DNA of 64,000 nucleotides from Lactococcus nasutitermitis (lineage in GTDB: Bacteria > Bacillota > Bacilli > Lactobacillales > Streptococcaceae). Below the pieces are notes generated by a model. That model had not been told where the DNA came from. It did no database searches and saw only the letters and a program-made list of their open reading frames with translations. Below are positions 54,630 through 63,319 of the stretch, one piece after another (position 1 is the first letter of the stretch; each line of letters starts with the position of its first letter). The translations under genes were made by a program, and so were the position numbers. The stretch spans positions 310,001 to 374,000 of the forward strand of contig NZ_BOVQ01000002.1 in the NCBI RefSeq assembly GCF_018403765.1. Direction: 5' to 3'.

Positions 54630-55814
54630 ATGATAATTAAAGAAGTAATAAAAAAAGACGGTTCAACCGTCTATAAGAGTAATATCTATTTAGGGATAGA
54701 TAATTTGACAGGTAAGAAAGTCAAAACAACTATTACCGCGCCAACACAAAGAGCTTTAAAAACTCTTGCTAAACAAAAGATAGCAGATTTTGAGAGAAAT
54801 GGCAACACATTGCGTCCCTCAATACAGATTGAGAACTTTGAAAGTTTAGCGTTGATGTGGTGGGATAATTACAAGCTCACAGTTAAGGAGAACACACAAC
54901 GTATCACACAGAGTTTTCTATCACTTTATATTCTCCCTGCTCTTGGAAAGTACAAGCTCAATAAGATAACGCCTGCGCTCTTGCAAGGTATTGTCAATAA
55001 ATGGGCGAACAATGCGAACACGGCTGTTATTAAGAATGGGAGACGAGAGAAAGGGAAATGTAAAGCCTATGCGTTATTACTCAATCTTGTTAAGCGTATT
55101 TTAGATGTTGGCTTTCAGCTTGGTTTGATTTCTTCCAATCCTGCAATTCTGGTAAAAGCACCCCGACTAAAAAAGCGAGGTGTGAAGAAACTCAAATATT
55201 TTAATAATAAGGAATTAAAGAAATTTCTTGCTTACCTGAACGACTTTGAAGCCACACCACAAAATATTTTTGATAAGACGCTCTATTTGCTCTTACTAAG
55301 TACGGGAATGCGTATAGGGGAAGCTCTGGCGCTCTCATGGACTGATATTGACTTTGACAAACAGACAATCACGATTAGTAAAACACTGTTCCCCTCTGGG
55401 AAATTACAAAATAGTCCCAAAACGGCAACAAGTGCGCGTGTGATTGCTCTTAATCAAGGGACAATAACCGACCTAAAAGCGTGGCAAAAGAAGCAATATA
55501 AATATCGCGGTTTTCTCTCTGCTCGGAGTGGTAAGCTATTTACTGATATTGAGGGAAACTTTTTGAAGTATGGAATGTTATTGTATCGTTTAAACAAACA
55601 TTTTGATAATGCAAGTGTAGCGCATATAGGCTTTCATGGTTTTAGACACACTCACGCCAGCTTATTGATGAACCATGATGTAAACCCTAAAAGTATCTCA
55701 GAACGTCTCGGACACAAAGATATATCCATAACGTTAAATACATACAGCCACCTTGCCGAAGATAAAAAGAAAGAAACTGCTGAACAATTTGAAAAAATCA
55801 TCAATAATCTCTAA
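54630..55814 (+). CDS. int: Island integrase (tyrosine recombinase)
   Basis: 394 aa from the ATG at 54630 (AAAGGA upstream). N-terminal AP2-like arm-binding domain (MIIKEVIKKDGSTVYKSNIY), SAM-like core-binding domain (about 70-160) and the catalytic domain with R in STGMRIGEAL, HGFRHTHASLL (HxxRH) and Y in LNTYSHL. Complete. Its 3' end is 11 nt from attR, as in phage-type elements. Confidence 0.95.
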   Translation: MIIKEVIKKDGSTVYKSNIYLGIDNLTGKKVKTTITAPTQRALKTLAKQKIADFERNGNTLRPSIQIENFESLALMWWDNYKLTVKENTQRITQSFLSLYILPALGKYKLNKITPALLQGIVNKWANNANTAVIKNGRREKGKCKAYALLLNLVKRILDVGFQLGLISSNPAILVKAPRLKKRGVKKLKYFNNKELKKFLAYLNDFEATPQNIFDKTLYLLLLSTGMRIGEALALSWTDIDFDKQTITISKTLFPSGKLQNSPKTATSARVIALNQGTITDLKAWQKKQYKYRGFLSARSGKLFTDIEGNFLKYGMLLYRLNKHFDNASVAHIGFHGFRHTHASLLMNHDVNPKSISERLGHKDISITLNTYSHLAEDKKKETAEQFEKIINNL

Positions 55815-55824
55815 AAAATCATAG

Positions 55825-55847
55825 TGGGGGAGTTAAAAGGGGAGTTA
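55825..55847 (+). other. attR of the island (23-bp direct repeat)
   Basis: Exact copy of 41936-41958. It lies in the rlmA-cutC intergenic region, so neither host gene is disrupted. Confidence 0.88.
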
Positions 55848-55939
55848 GTACAAAAAATACAATCATAGATAAGTGCAAAAAGTCAGTAATACTCCCCTTA
55901 AACAAGATTGATTATAAAACTTCAATACCATAAAACTAA

Positions 55940-55948
55940 TGGTATAAT
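55940..55948 (+). promoter_or_regulatory. cutC promoter, extended -10
   Basis: TGG-TATAAT, about 38 nt before the cutC ATG. It lies 92 bp outside attR, so the host promoter is kept. Confidence 0.6.
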
Positions 55949-55985
55949 AAAATAAGTAAAAAAGAAAGAAAAAGGTTAGAAAAAC

Positions 55986-56618
55986 ATGATAATTCGAGAA
56001 CTTTGCCTAGAAAACTTTAGCGAAATTCCCACAGCTATAAATAAAAATGTCGAACGTATTGAGCTTTGCGATAACCTCGCTGTTGGTGGTACAACTCCAT
56101 CTTACGGTGTCATTCAGCAAGCAGCTGAATTTATCAGCGAAAATGAAAGTAAAACAACGCTTGCCGTCATGATTCGTCCACGTGGAGGAAATTTTGTTTA
56201 CAACTCCTATGAACTAAAAATCATGGAAAATGATATATTAAAAGCTATTGAAGCAGGTGCTCAAAACCTTGCTTTCGGAGCTTTAACTTCCGAAAACGAA
56301 ATTGACCTTGATGCCATGGATACACTCATGATTGCTTCTCAAGGACTTCCTGTCACTTTTCACATGGCATTCGACGAGATTTCTAATAAAAAAATAGCAA
56401 TTGACCAACTTATCGAACTTGGTGTAGAAAAAATCCTAACACATGGAGATAGTTTAGACAAACCACTCAATACCGCACTCATATCAGAGCTTATCGCCTA
56501 TGCAGATAATAAAATATCTATCATGATAGGTGGCGGAGTAACATCAGAGAACTATGAGGACTTAGCTAACAAAGTTCACACAAACTTTGTTCATGGTACA
56601 AAAATTATAAAAAAATAA
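55986..56618 (+). CDS. cutC: CutC family protein
   Basis: 210 aa TIM-barrel. LAVGGTTPSYGVIQQAAEF, VMIRPRGGNFVYNSYEL, the HMAFDEIS stretch and IMIGGGVTSENYEDL are typical CutC. The family has been linked to copper homeostasis, with little proof of a metal-binding role. Lies just right of the island. Confidence 0.92.
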   Translation: MIIRELCLENFSEIPTAINKNVERIELCDNLAVGGTTPSYGVIQQAAEFISENESKTTLAVMIRPRGGNFVYNSYELKIMENDILKAIEAGAQNLAFGALTSENEIDLDAMDTLMIASQGLPVTFHMAFDEISNKKIAIDQLIELGVEKILTHGDSLDKPLNTALISELIAYADNKISIMIGGGVTSENYEDLANKVHTNFVHGTKIIKK

Positions 56619-56646
56619 GGCTATCAATGATAGTCTTATTTTTTTA
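56609..56646. terminator. Bidirectional terminator between cutC and ecsB
   Basis: AAAATAAGGCTATCA / TGATAGTCTTATTTTTT. Confidence 0.9.
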
Positions 56647-57661
56647 AACGGAAATTCACATAAAATCGAACCAACAAGAAATTTACAAGCACTAAGCCAA
56701 TCAAATAAAGACGTTCTCGCAAAAATACAAGTCCAATAATCAACTCAATGACAGTCAAAATTGAAACTATTCTTAACAGTACACGCTTTAGAGCAATATT
56801 TTTTGCCATTTTTTTCAATGGATAGATTCGTGTGAACAATTGATAATCAACAGCTTCACGCAAAGCGAGCAGTTGAAAAACAAGCAAAACATTCAAAACA
56901 GCTACCAAAATAATTGATAAAATAGAGGTTCGTATAAAAATCAATGCAAGAACCGACAGGATTAACAAACGAACTGTCAATCCCAAATAATCACCAGCCC
57001 GCAAGAAACTACGAGAAAATAAAAATTCGTAGGTTCGTTTTGTTTTTGGCAACAGAAAATCTAAATACTTCCGCCGTTTGCTGTGTCCCTTTAAGCCTTT
57101 AACATTGGTAAACAAAGCAAAGAAATGTAACTGCGCATTTTTGCGATCTTCTTCATATTTGATAAGCTTTTCCCATTGCAATATTCCATTTTTCATAAAT
57201 GACTGCAATTTCCAGCCCAATAATGCCCCTTTAATAGCAAAGACCAATAAAAACCAAACAATTATCAAATATACAGGCTCTTGCACCAACGGTGTAGCAA
57301 TCAGTACACAAATTAAAATGATAAATGCTGGTCCAATAAGTGAGCGGACAAGCGACTTAGTAAGTATTTTTTTTACTTGCTTTTCCTGAGCTAACAAGAA
57401 AACTTTGTCTGCTGCTTCCACAAAAGTTGCCAGTCTCCCGAACAATAATGAAATTCCACTAATTAGCAGCACCAGAATTGCTTTTTCCCAAGAATTGAGT
57501 GAATGATTATGTAAAAACTGTACATATTGAACCACTAATGCGCCCAATAAAATCATCAAGAAAAGTACAAAATGGTCATTAAAAACATAACGCAAGTATT
57601 TAAGGCTCTGCGTTCGCCACGTATTTCGCCGCCGCGCAAAAATCTTATCCATGTTGTACAC
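56636..57661 (-). CDS. ecsB: ABC transporter permease EcsB
   Basis: 341 aa with about eight membrane segments and a basic N-terminus (MDKIFARRRNTWRTQSLKYLRYVFNDHF). EcsB is the membrane half of EcsAB, which affects secretion, cell-wall proteins and competence in Bacilli. Overlaps ecsA by 17 nt. Confidence 0.88.
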   Translation of the reverse strand: MYNMDKIFARRRNTWRTQSLKYLRYVFNDHFVLFLMILLGALVVQYVQFLHNHSLNSWEKAILVLLISGISLLFGRLATFVEAADKVFLLAQEKQVKKILTKSLVRSLIGPAFIILICVLIATPLVQEPVYLIIVWFLLVFAIKGALLGWKLQSFMKNGILQWEKLIKYEEDRKNAQLHFFALFTNVKGLKGHSKRRKYLDFLLPKTKRTYEFLFSRSFLRAGDYLGLTVRLLILSVLALIFIRTSILSIILVAVLNVLLVFQLLALREAVDYQLFTRIYPLKKMAKNIALKRVLLRIVSILTVIELIIGLVFLRERLYLIGLVLVNFLLVRFYVNFRLKK

Positions 57662-58382
57662 CTTTCGTCAACTCGATATAAATCTCATCTAAAGTCGCTT
57701 GAGGTTTTCCAAATTTCTCTTGTAACTCTTTCAAAGTTCCAAAAGCTAAAACTTGTCCTTCATGCAAAACAACAAATTTATCACAAAATTTCTCAGCCGT
57801 TGATAAAATATGCGTACTCATCAAAATAGAAGCACCACTTTTTTTCATTTCCAGCATCAAATCAATCAAGTCCTGAATAGCTAACGGATCCAGCCCCATA
57901 AAAGGTTCATCAATAATATAAAGTGATGGCTCTACTAAAAAAGCACAAACAATCATCACTTTTTGTTTCATCCCTTTAGAAAAATTGATTGGAAACCAGT
58001 CCAACTTATCACTCAAGCGAAAAGTTTCAAGTAGTTTTTTAGCACGTTCCATGGCTGTCTCTAAAGGCACTCCGTAAGCCAAGGCTGTTACTTCAATATG
58101 CTCACGCAAAGTTAATTCCTCATATAAACTCGGCGTTTCTGGAATAAAACCAATTTTCTTACGGTAACTTTCCAAATCAGCCTGTAAAGTCAGACCATCT
58201 AACTCAATCGTTCCAGAATAAGGTGTCAAAAGACCAATCGTTTCCTGAATTGTTGTTGATTTCCCTGCACCATTTAAACCAATCAAACCAACTAATTCAC
58301 CATCAGCAATCTCAAAATTCACATCTTTCAAAACAGGATTTCCAAAATAGCCTCCAGTTAAATTTGTTATTTTTAAAGTCAC
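57645..58382 (-). CDS. ecsA: ABC transporter ATPase EcsA
   Basis: 245 aa from a GTG at 58382, which has GGAG at 8-nt spacing; an in-frame ATG at 58403 would put the ribosome site inside the gene. Walker A GLNGAGKST (about 36-44), signature NFSKGMKQKV, Walker B LYIIDEPFMGLDP. Pairs with EcsB. Divergent from the HIT gene, as in many Firmicutes. Confidence 0.92.
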   Translation of the reverse strand: MTLKITNLTGGYFGNPVLKDVNFEIADGELVGLIGLNGAGKSTTIQETIGLLTPYSGTIELDGLTLQADLESYRKKIGFIPETPSLYEELTLREHIEVTALAYGVPLETAMERAKKLLETFRLSDKLDWFPINFSKGMKQKVMIVCAFLVEPSLYIIDEPFMGLDPLAIQDLIDLMLEMKKSGASILMSTHILSTAEKFCDKFVVLHEGQVLAFGTLKELQEKFGKPQATLDEIYIELTKGVQHG

Positions 58383-58520
58383 GTTTTCCACTCCAATTAT
58401 CATTAATTTTGTTATAATCTAATTATAACATTTTACTCATGAAGTGAAAACTTTCTCATATATCAAATGTAAAATTAAATTTTATTATAATCACTTTATT
58501 AAAAAAATCAGGAGATAGCT

Positions 58521-58922
58521 ATGGACAATTGTATTTTTTGCAAAATTATTGCTGGGGAAATTCCCAGTACAAAAATTTATGAAGATGATGATGTTCTCGC
58601 ATTTTTAGACATTACTCAAACAACAAAAGGACATACACTTGTTGTCCCTAAAAAGCATTATCACAATATTCTTGCGATGACACCAGGTGAATCTGCTATT
58701 CTTTTTTCCAAAGTTCCAGCTCTTGCCAATAAAATTGTACAAAATCTTAATGCTACAGGTATGAATATTTTACAAAATAATGAAGAAATCGCTGGACAAT
58801 CTGTTTTTCATACACATATTCATCTCATTCCTCGCTATACTGAAGATGATGGATTTATCGCAAAATTCACTGAGCATCATTTTGACTTGGCTGCTATTGC
58901 TGAAGAAATCAATAAAAATTAA
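58521..58922 (+). CDS. hit: HIT family nucleotide-binding protein
   Basis: 133 aa. CIFCKIIAGEIPSTKIYED (zinc-type Cys pair) and the histidine triad SVFHTHIHLIPR (HxHxH). A nucleotide hydrolase or transferase of the HINT branch; substrate unknown. Divergent from ecsAB and followed 18 nt later by a small coiled-coil gene. Confidence 0.93.
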   Translation: MDNCIFCKIIAGEIPSTKIYEDDDVLAFLDITQTTKGHTLVVPKKHYHNILAMTPGESAILFSKVPALANKIVQNLNATGMNILQNNEEIAGQSVFHTHIHLIPRYTEDDGFIAKFTEHHFDLAAIAEEINKN

Positions 58923-58940
58923 ATTCATAAAGGAGAAATA

Positions 58941-59174
58941 ATGGCAGATTTTTTCAAGGATATTAAGAATCTTCTATCAGACTTGCTAGAAAATGTTGAT
59001 AATATAAAAGTAAATGCAGAGCGTGTACAGACAGAACTCAAAAAAACTGAACGTACTAGTCAAGATATCACACGTAAAGTCAGTGAATTTCAAAATTCTA
59101 CTCAACCAAAGATTGATAAAATCAATGAAATATTGGAAAAATTCAACTCTGCTAACGAAAATCAGGAAGAATAA
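58941..59174 (+). CDS. Small coiled-coil protein
   Basis: 77 aa, strong ribosome site AAAGGAGAAA. Heptads through most of its length (LLSDLLENVDNIKVNAERVQTELKKTERTSQDI). Cotranscribed with the HIT gene. No known function; resembles the uncharacterised proteins that follow hit in streptococci. Confidence 0.78.
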   Translation: MADFFKDIKNLLSDLLENVDNIKVNAERVQTELKKTERTSQDITRKVSEFQNSTQPKIDKINEILEKFNSANENQEE

Positions 59175-59202
59175 AAAGCCTGTGTAAAAATCAGGTTTTT
59201 TT
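59173..59202 (+). terminator. Terminator after the coiled-coil gene
   Basis: AAAAAGCCTG / CAGGTTTTTTT hairpin. Confidence 0.82.
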
Positions 59203-59206
59203 GTAC

Positions 59207-59234
59207 AAAAAAAGAGGCTCAAACCTCTTTTTTA
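59207..59234 (-). terminator. Terminator after rplA
   Basis: AAAAAAGAGG / CCTCTTTTTT, with a 6-nt loop, next to the rplA stop. Confidence 0.88.
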
Positions 59235-59245
59235 AAAATCTAAAA

Positions 59246-59935
59246 TTAAAATACTGTTGTATCAACTTTCACACCAGGACCCATTGTTGTTGTAACAGAA
59301 AGGTTTGTGATGTATGTACCTTTGGCAGTAGCAGGTTTTGCTGCAACGATAATTGCATTCAAGGCTTTAAAGTTTTCAACCAATTTTTCAGTATCAAATG
59401 AAACTTTACCGATCGGAACAAGTACATTACCAGCTTTATCAGCACGGTAGTTTACTTTACCAGCTTTAGATTCTGAAACTGCTTTAGTAACATCCATTGT
59501 TACTGTACCAGTTTTAGGGTTTGGCATCAAGTTACGTGGTCCGAGGACACGTCCAAGACGTCCAACGATAGCCATCATATCAGGTGTTGCGATAACAACA
59601 TCAAAATCAAGCCATCCACCGTTGATTTTGGCAACGAGTTCGTCAGCTCCTACGAAATCTGCACCAGCTGCTGTTGCTTCTTCAGCTTTTGCACCACGTG
59701 CAAATACGAGAACGCGAGCAGTTTTACCAGTACCGTTTGGCAATACCATTGCACCACGGATTTGTTGGTCAGATTTTTTAGTATCAATATTCAGATTGTA
59801 AGCAACTTCAACAGTTGCATCAAATTTTGTGAAAGAAGTTTCTTTTGCAAGTGCTACAGCTTCTTCCATGCTATAAGCTTTAGTGGCGTCAACTTTTTCG
59901 TAAGCTGCACGCAAAGCTTTGCTTTTCTTAGCCAT
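59246..59935 (-). CDS. rplA: 50S ribosomal protein L1
   Basis: 229 aa from the ATG at 59935 (AAGGAGAA upstream); 16 further in-frame codons upstream are untranslated leader. [16 protein letters not shown] start, [23 protein letters not shown] are typical. Binds 23S rRNA at the L1 stalk and represses its own operon. Downstream of rplK, with a 100-nt spacer that holds a small hairpin (CCACATGAGTGG). Confidence 0.97.
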   Translation of the reverse strand: MAKKSKALRAAYEKVDATKAYSMEEAVALAKETSFTKFDATVEVAYNLNIDTKKSDQQIRGAMVLPNGTGKTARVLVFARGAKAEEATAAGADFVGADELVAKINGGWLDFDVVIATPDMMAIVGRLGRVLGPRNLMPNPKTGTVTMDVTKAVSESKAGKVNYRADKAGNVLVPIGKVSFDTEKLVENFKALNAIIVAAKPATAKGTYITNLSVTTTMGPGVKVDTTVF

Positions 59936-60035
59936 TTTATTTTTTCTCCTTGTGGTAATATCGGTTGTCTGTCTTTCCCTCAAAGGAAAAGCTCAGCCTT
60001 CCACTCATGTGGAAATTCTTTATAGACTTTGGTAA

Positions 60036-60461
60036 TTAACCTTCTACAACGAATCCCATAGATTTTGCAGTTCCTTCAATCATAGACATTGCTGTTTCAA
60101 GTGAAGCAGCGTTAAGGTCTGGCATTTTAGTTTTTGCAATTTCTTCAACTTGTGCTTTAGTAACTGTTGCAACTTTTGTTTTGTTTGGTTCACCTGAACC
60201 TTTTTGAACATTGGCTGCTTTCTTCAATAGCACTGCTGCTGGAGGAGTTTTTGTAATGAATGTGAATGATTTGTCTTCATATACAGAGATAACAACAGGA
60301 ATAATCATACCAGCTTGGTCAGCTGTACGAGCATTGAATTCCTTTGTGAATCCCATAATGTTGACACCTGCTTGACCCAAAGCTGGACCAACTGGAGGAG
60401 CTGGTGTTGCTTTTCCAGCAGGAATTTGCAATTTAACGAGTTTTTCGACTTTTTTAGCCAC
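60036..60461 (-). CDS. rplK: 50S ribosomal protein L11
   Basis: 141 aa. [21 protein letters not shown] and [14 protein letters not shown] are invariant L11 stretches. Binds the GTPase-centre of 23S rRNA. First gene of rplKA. The about 160-nt leader upstream (to 60620) has GGAGGT/GGGAGG-type sequence that may hold the L1 operator; I can see no clear terminator in it. Confidence 0.97.
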   Translation of the reverse strand: MAKKVEKLVKLQIPAGKATPAPPVGPALGQAGVNIMGFTKEFNARTADQAGMIIPVVISVYEDKSFTFITKTPPAAVLLKKAANVQKGSGEPNKTKVATVTKAQVEEIAKTKMPDLNAASLETAMSMIEGTAKSMGFVVEG

Positions 60462-60622
60462 GATAAATCTCCTTTATAATATTTTCGTGATGTGGTAAAT
60501 GGTCATACACCATTGAGACCTGCTCAACAAATGAGTTCTGACCTCCCACGCCCTGTACGGGAAAATTCGCGTACCCTCCTATTCTATCAAAATAGGAGAT
60601 AGATTGTCAAGTAAGGCTTATA

Positions 60623-61384
60623 TTATAAATCTTGATTGCGAATCATGAAAATACCTAGTAGTCCAAATAATACTAACTTAAAGATTGAAAAAGCTAATCC
60701 AATATAATTTACTATTCCTTGGACATCATTACTTGATGAACCACTTGCAAGAGCCATACTTGCTGAAAAGCTATTAGCAACAATTCCCAATACTAGAGTG
60801 AAACCAAAATATACAAAAATTCCCCAAAATTTCCCGCGTGTAAGGATAACGGTAAAGAATAAAATAGCGATTGATGCAAAAACTCCGAATAATCCGTTAA
60901 GCAATGCGCCCCAAGCTGTTGTGAGCGTAAAAGCATGAGAAAATCCTGTTGCAAATTCTGTAAATTGTTTTGAATAGATTCCCAAATATAGCACAACTGG
61001 AATAAAAAGAATGACAACCCAGGCAAGTAATGTTGAAAGGATTGTTGTTATTATTTTAATAAAATAATAAGTGACTCGGTTTACACCTGAAGCAACCATC
61101 AATCCTAATGCTTTATTACTGTAATCTACGGATAATAGATGAAATGGATAAATGATTGAAAATGCCCACATACCAACGAGAACAAAAAACAGTAAAGTTA
61201 GAGTAATCACATCAAGCAAAGTCACCCCTGTTGTGAATTGTTCATATTTGAATTGGCGAATGGCTATGAGTCCTAAGATTGCGGTCAAAAGAGTTGTTCC
61301 AAATAAACAAGCCGTAACGATAAGCCATGCTTTATCTCGAAAATTTCTATAAAACTCCATCCGAAAAATATTTTTAGCGTTCAT
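60623..61384 (-). CDS. ABC-2 type transporter permease
   Basis: 253 aa with six membrane segments in the ABC2_membrane pattern: one near the start (LIVTACLFGTTLLTAILGL), others around 58, 105, 150, 185 and 230. Pairs with the ATPase encoded just upstream (adjacent, no gap). Probable exporter of a lipid, peptide or antimicrobial; substrate unknown. Confidence 0.82.
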   Translation of the reverse strand: MNAKNIFRMEFYRNFRDKAWLIVTACLFGTTLLTAILGLIAIRQFKYEQFTTGVTLLDVITLTLLFFVLVGMWAFSIIYPFHLLSVDYSNKALGLMVASGVNRVTYYFIKIITTILSTLLAWVVILFIPVVLYLGIYSKQFTEFATGFSHAFTLTTAWGALLNGLFGVFASIAILFFTVILTRGKFWGIFVYFGFTLVLGIVANSFSASMALASGSSSNDVQGIVNYIGLAFSIFKLVLFGLLGIFMIRNQDL

Positions 61385-62263
61385 TTATGCCTCCCCATTC
61401 TTGATAATATCGGCAAATTTAGATTCTTTTTTGATACTATCAAAATCTACACCATGTTCTACAGCATGACGAAATGTTTTTTGGAAATCTTCAATAGTAC
61501 TGTCAAACTTAACGTTATTTCCTGTCACTACTGGTTCTAAACCAGCATCAGTTAAATAAGTTTTCAATTTTTCAGGTTCATTTACTACGACTGTATAAGT
61601 CAAAAGTTGCTTTGTATCTCGCAAATCAAAGGAAGCTTTAAAATCTCCTCCTGCAAGTAGATAGACTTGGTCGCAGACAGACTCAATATCTTCTTGAACA
61701 TGACTCGAAATTAAAATTAACTTGCCTTTTTGCTTTAAATCTAGTAAATAACTCCTCATCCACTCAACTGATTTTGCATCAATTCCTCGGAAAGGCTCAT
61801 CAAAAATCAAAATCTCTGCATCGTTCATGATTGAAATCAATAAAATCAGTTTTTTCTTCATTCCCAGTGAATAACGTGATACTTTCCCCATCAACTGTTC
61901 GGTGGTCAAGTCTAGCTTTGCGGCAATTTCCAGTGCTCTTGCTTCGTCAAAACCACCACGAAGTCCTCCGAAATAGCGGAGATTAAATAGTCCTGTATAG
62001 CTTTTGTAAAGTTCCATGTCATCAAGCATAATCCCGACTTTTGTGAGCAAGTTCGGATTTTTCTTTACTTCTTGCTCATCAAAACTTATCCTTCCGCTAT
62101 AGTTCGTGATAATATTTGTCAATGTTTTGAAAAAAGTTGTTTTACCTACGCCGTTTTTCCCTACAATCCCATAAATTTTTCCTGAATCGAACTCACTTTC
62201 GTGAATTGAAAGAACTGCTTTTGATTTATATGAAAATGTTAGGTTCTCTATTTTAATTTGCAT
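61385..62263 (-). CDS. ABC transporter ATP-binding protein
   Basis: 292 aa. Walker A GKNGVGKTTF (about 36-45), signature RYSLGMKKKL, Walker B ILIFDEPFRGID, H-loop SSHVQED. The last about 80 residues are an extra domain seen in two-gene ABC-2 exporters. Drives the adjacent permease. Confidence 0.9.
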   Translation of the reverse strand: MQIKIENLTFSYKSKAVLSIHESEFDSGKIYGIVGKNGVGKTTFFKTLTNIITNYSGRISFDEQEVKKNPNLLTKVGIMLDDMELYKSYTGLFNLRYFGGLRGGFDEARALEIAAKLDLTTEQLMGKVSRYSLGMKKKLILLISIMNDAEILIFDEPFRGIDAKSVEWMRSYLLDLKQKGKLILISSHVQEDIESVCDQVYLLAGGDFKASFDLRDTKQLLTYTVVVNEPEKLKTYLTDAGLEPVVTGNNVKFDSTIEDFQKTFRHAVEHGVDFDSIKKESKFADIIKNGEA

Positions 62264-62370
62264 ATTTTAGCTCCTTTTGTCACTATTATATCATAATTTT
62301 TAAGTTTATTTTTAGATTGTTCAAATATTTCTCAATATTTGTTACTTCATTTTTTGAAAAAATCCAAGTA

Positions 62371-62400
62371 GAATAATTCTACTTGGATTATTTAATCAGC
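62371..62400. terminator. Palindromic terminator after yozE
   Basis: AATCCAAGTAGAAT and its exact complement, with a T-run on the minus strand; overlaps the yozE stop. Confidence 0.88.
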
Positions 62401-62611
62401 TTTCCAAATAATCTCGCCAAATATCATCAAAAAGGGTAAGATTGAAGTAAAAAGTTGCGTGCGTTTCTAAATAAGTTGAAATTTCGTCAAAATCTGTTGA
62501 TTGTTTAGGAAATAAACTATCTCCAAATGCTAAGTTTGCTAAACGTGTGACGTCGTCTTTTTCTATTGGTGCGCGATGTTTCATCAGGTAAGTGTAAAAA
62601 GGCATTTTCAT
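62396..62611 (-). CDS. yozE: YozE family protein
   Basis: 71 aa. [20 protein letters not shown] and DIWRDYLES are YozE/SAM_like features. Small helical protein, function unknown. Overlaps msrA by 4 nt. Confidence 0.85.
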   Translation of the reverse strand: MKMPFYTYLMKHRAPIEKDDVTRLANLAFGDSLFPKQSTDFDEISTYLETHATFYFNLTLFDDIWRDYLES

Positions 62612-63153
62612 GAGACTTCTCCTTGAGAATACTTTGTATCATTCCAATGACTAAGAATAAAATCACGACGCCCTTGAATTTCTTCTTTGTAGTCTTCTGG
62701 ATGCTTGCGATAAAAGCCTTGATGATAACTTTCAGCTACCCAAAATTCTTTAGCTGGCTCAATGCTTGTAACAATAGGTTTTTCAAATTTTTCTGACTCT
62801 TGAAGTGCTATTTTACTTGCTTGTGCAATTTTTTTCTGTTCTTCACTTGTATAGAAAATTACTGGACGATAATTGTCGCCACGATCTTCAAATTGTCCGA
62901 AAGCATCTGTTGGGTCTGTGGTTTGCCAATACAACTGTACCAAATCTTGATAACTTACCAAAGTATTATCAAATATAATTTCTACTGCTTCTGTATGTCC
63001 TGTTATATGTTGTTTGACCTGTTCATAAGTGGGATGAGCAAAGTCTCCCCCTGTATAACCGCTTGTCACTGTCAAAATACCTTTTTGCTCTTCAAATGGC
63101 TGAACCATACACCAAAAACAGCCGCCTGCAAATATTGCCTTTTCTGTTGCCAT
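62608..63153 (-). CDS. msrA: Peptide methionine-S-sulfoxide reductase
   Basis: 181 aa. Catalytic GCFWC at 11-15 (active Cys12), [15 protein letters not shown] and a C-terminal EAYHQ-like SYHQGFY. Reduces the S-epimer of methionine sulfoxide. Cotranscribed with yozE. Note it is MsrA only; no MsrB domain. Confidence 0.95.
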   Translation of the reverse strand: MATEKAIFAGGCFWCMVQPFEEQKGILTVTSGYTGGDFAHPTYEQVKQHITGHTEAVEIIFDNTLVSYQDLVQLYWQTTDPTDAFGQFEDRGDNYRPVIFYTSEEQKKIAQASKIALQESEKFEKPIVTSIEPAKEFWVAESYHQGFYRKHPEDYKEEIQGRRDFILSHWNDTKYSQGEVS

Positions 63154-63200
63154 TTTTTCCTCCTTGAATACTTTCTTGTGAAATATTATAGCATATTGAA

Positions 63201-63231
63201 CAAAAAAGTAGCCTTATAAGCTACTTTTTTG
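63201..63231. terminator. Terminator between cvfB and msrA
   Basis: AAAAAAGTAGC / GCTACTTTTTT. Confidence 0.88.
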
Positions 63232-63241
63232 TTCTAAATAA

Positions 63242-63316
63242 TTTTTGACAGAACTGTCAAAAATATTTTTAATCCAAAATCTCATCAAACTTTTTTTGAC
63301 AGAATTATCAAAAAAG
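63242..63316. repeat. Two TTTTTGACAG palindromes after cvfB
   Basis: 63242-63263 has centre AA (TTTTGACAGAACTGTCAAAA plus one base each side). 63291-63316 is a degenerate copy with ATTATCAAAAAA at its right. Abuts the cvfB stop. Confidence 0.82.
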
Positions 63317-63319
63317 TTT

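Larger units (their letters stand above)
41936..55847. mobile_element. 13.9-kb PICI-like satellite island with LXG toxin cargo
   Basis: Exact 23-bp att repeats, integrase next to attR, and a repressor codirectional with it. Divergent from these are a Cro-like gene and a leftward block with a replication protein and origin-like iterons; the LXG toxin cassette lies at the far end. There are no capsid, portal, tail, holin or large terminase genes. The layout int/Stl-like | Cro-like - small genes - Pri/Rep - ori - cargo is that of phage-inducible chromosomal islands. No small terminase was recognised, so the packaging mode is open. Confidence 0.8.

Noticed and set aside
41936-55847. Complete prophage
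   Set aside because: No structural, terminase or lysis genes; the size and order fit a satellite better.
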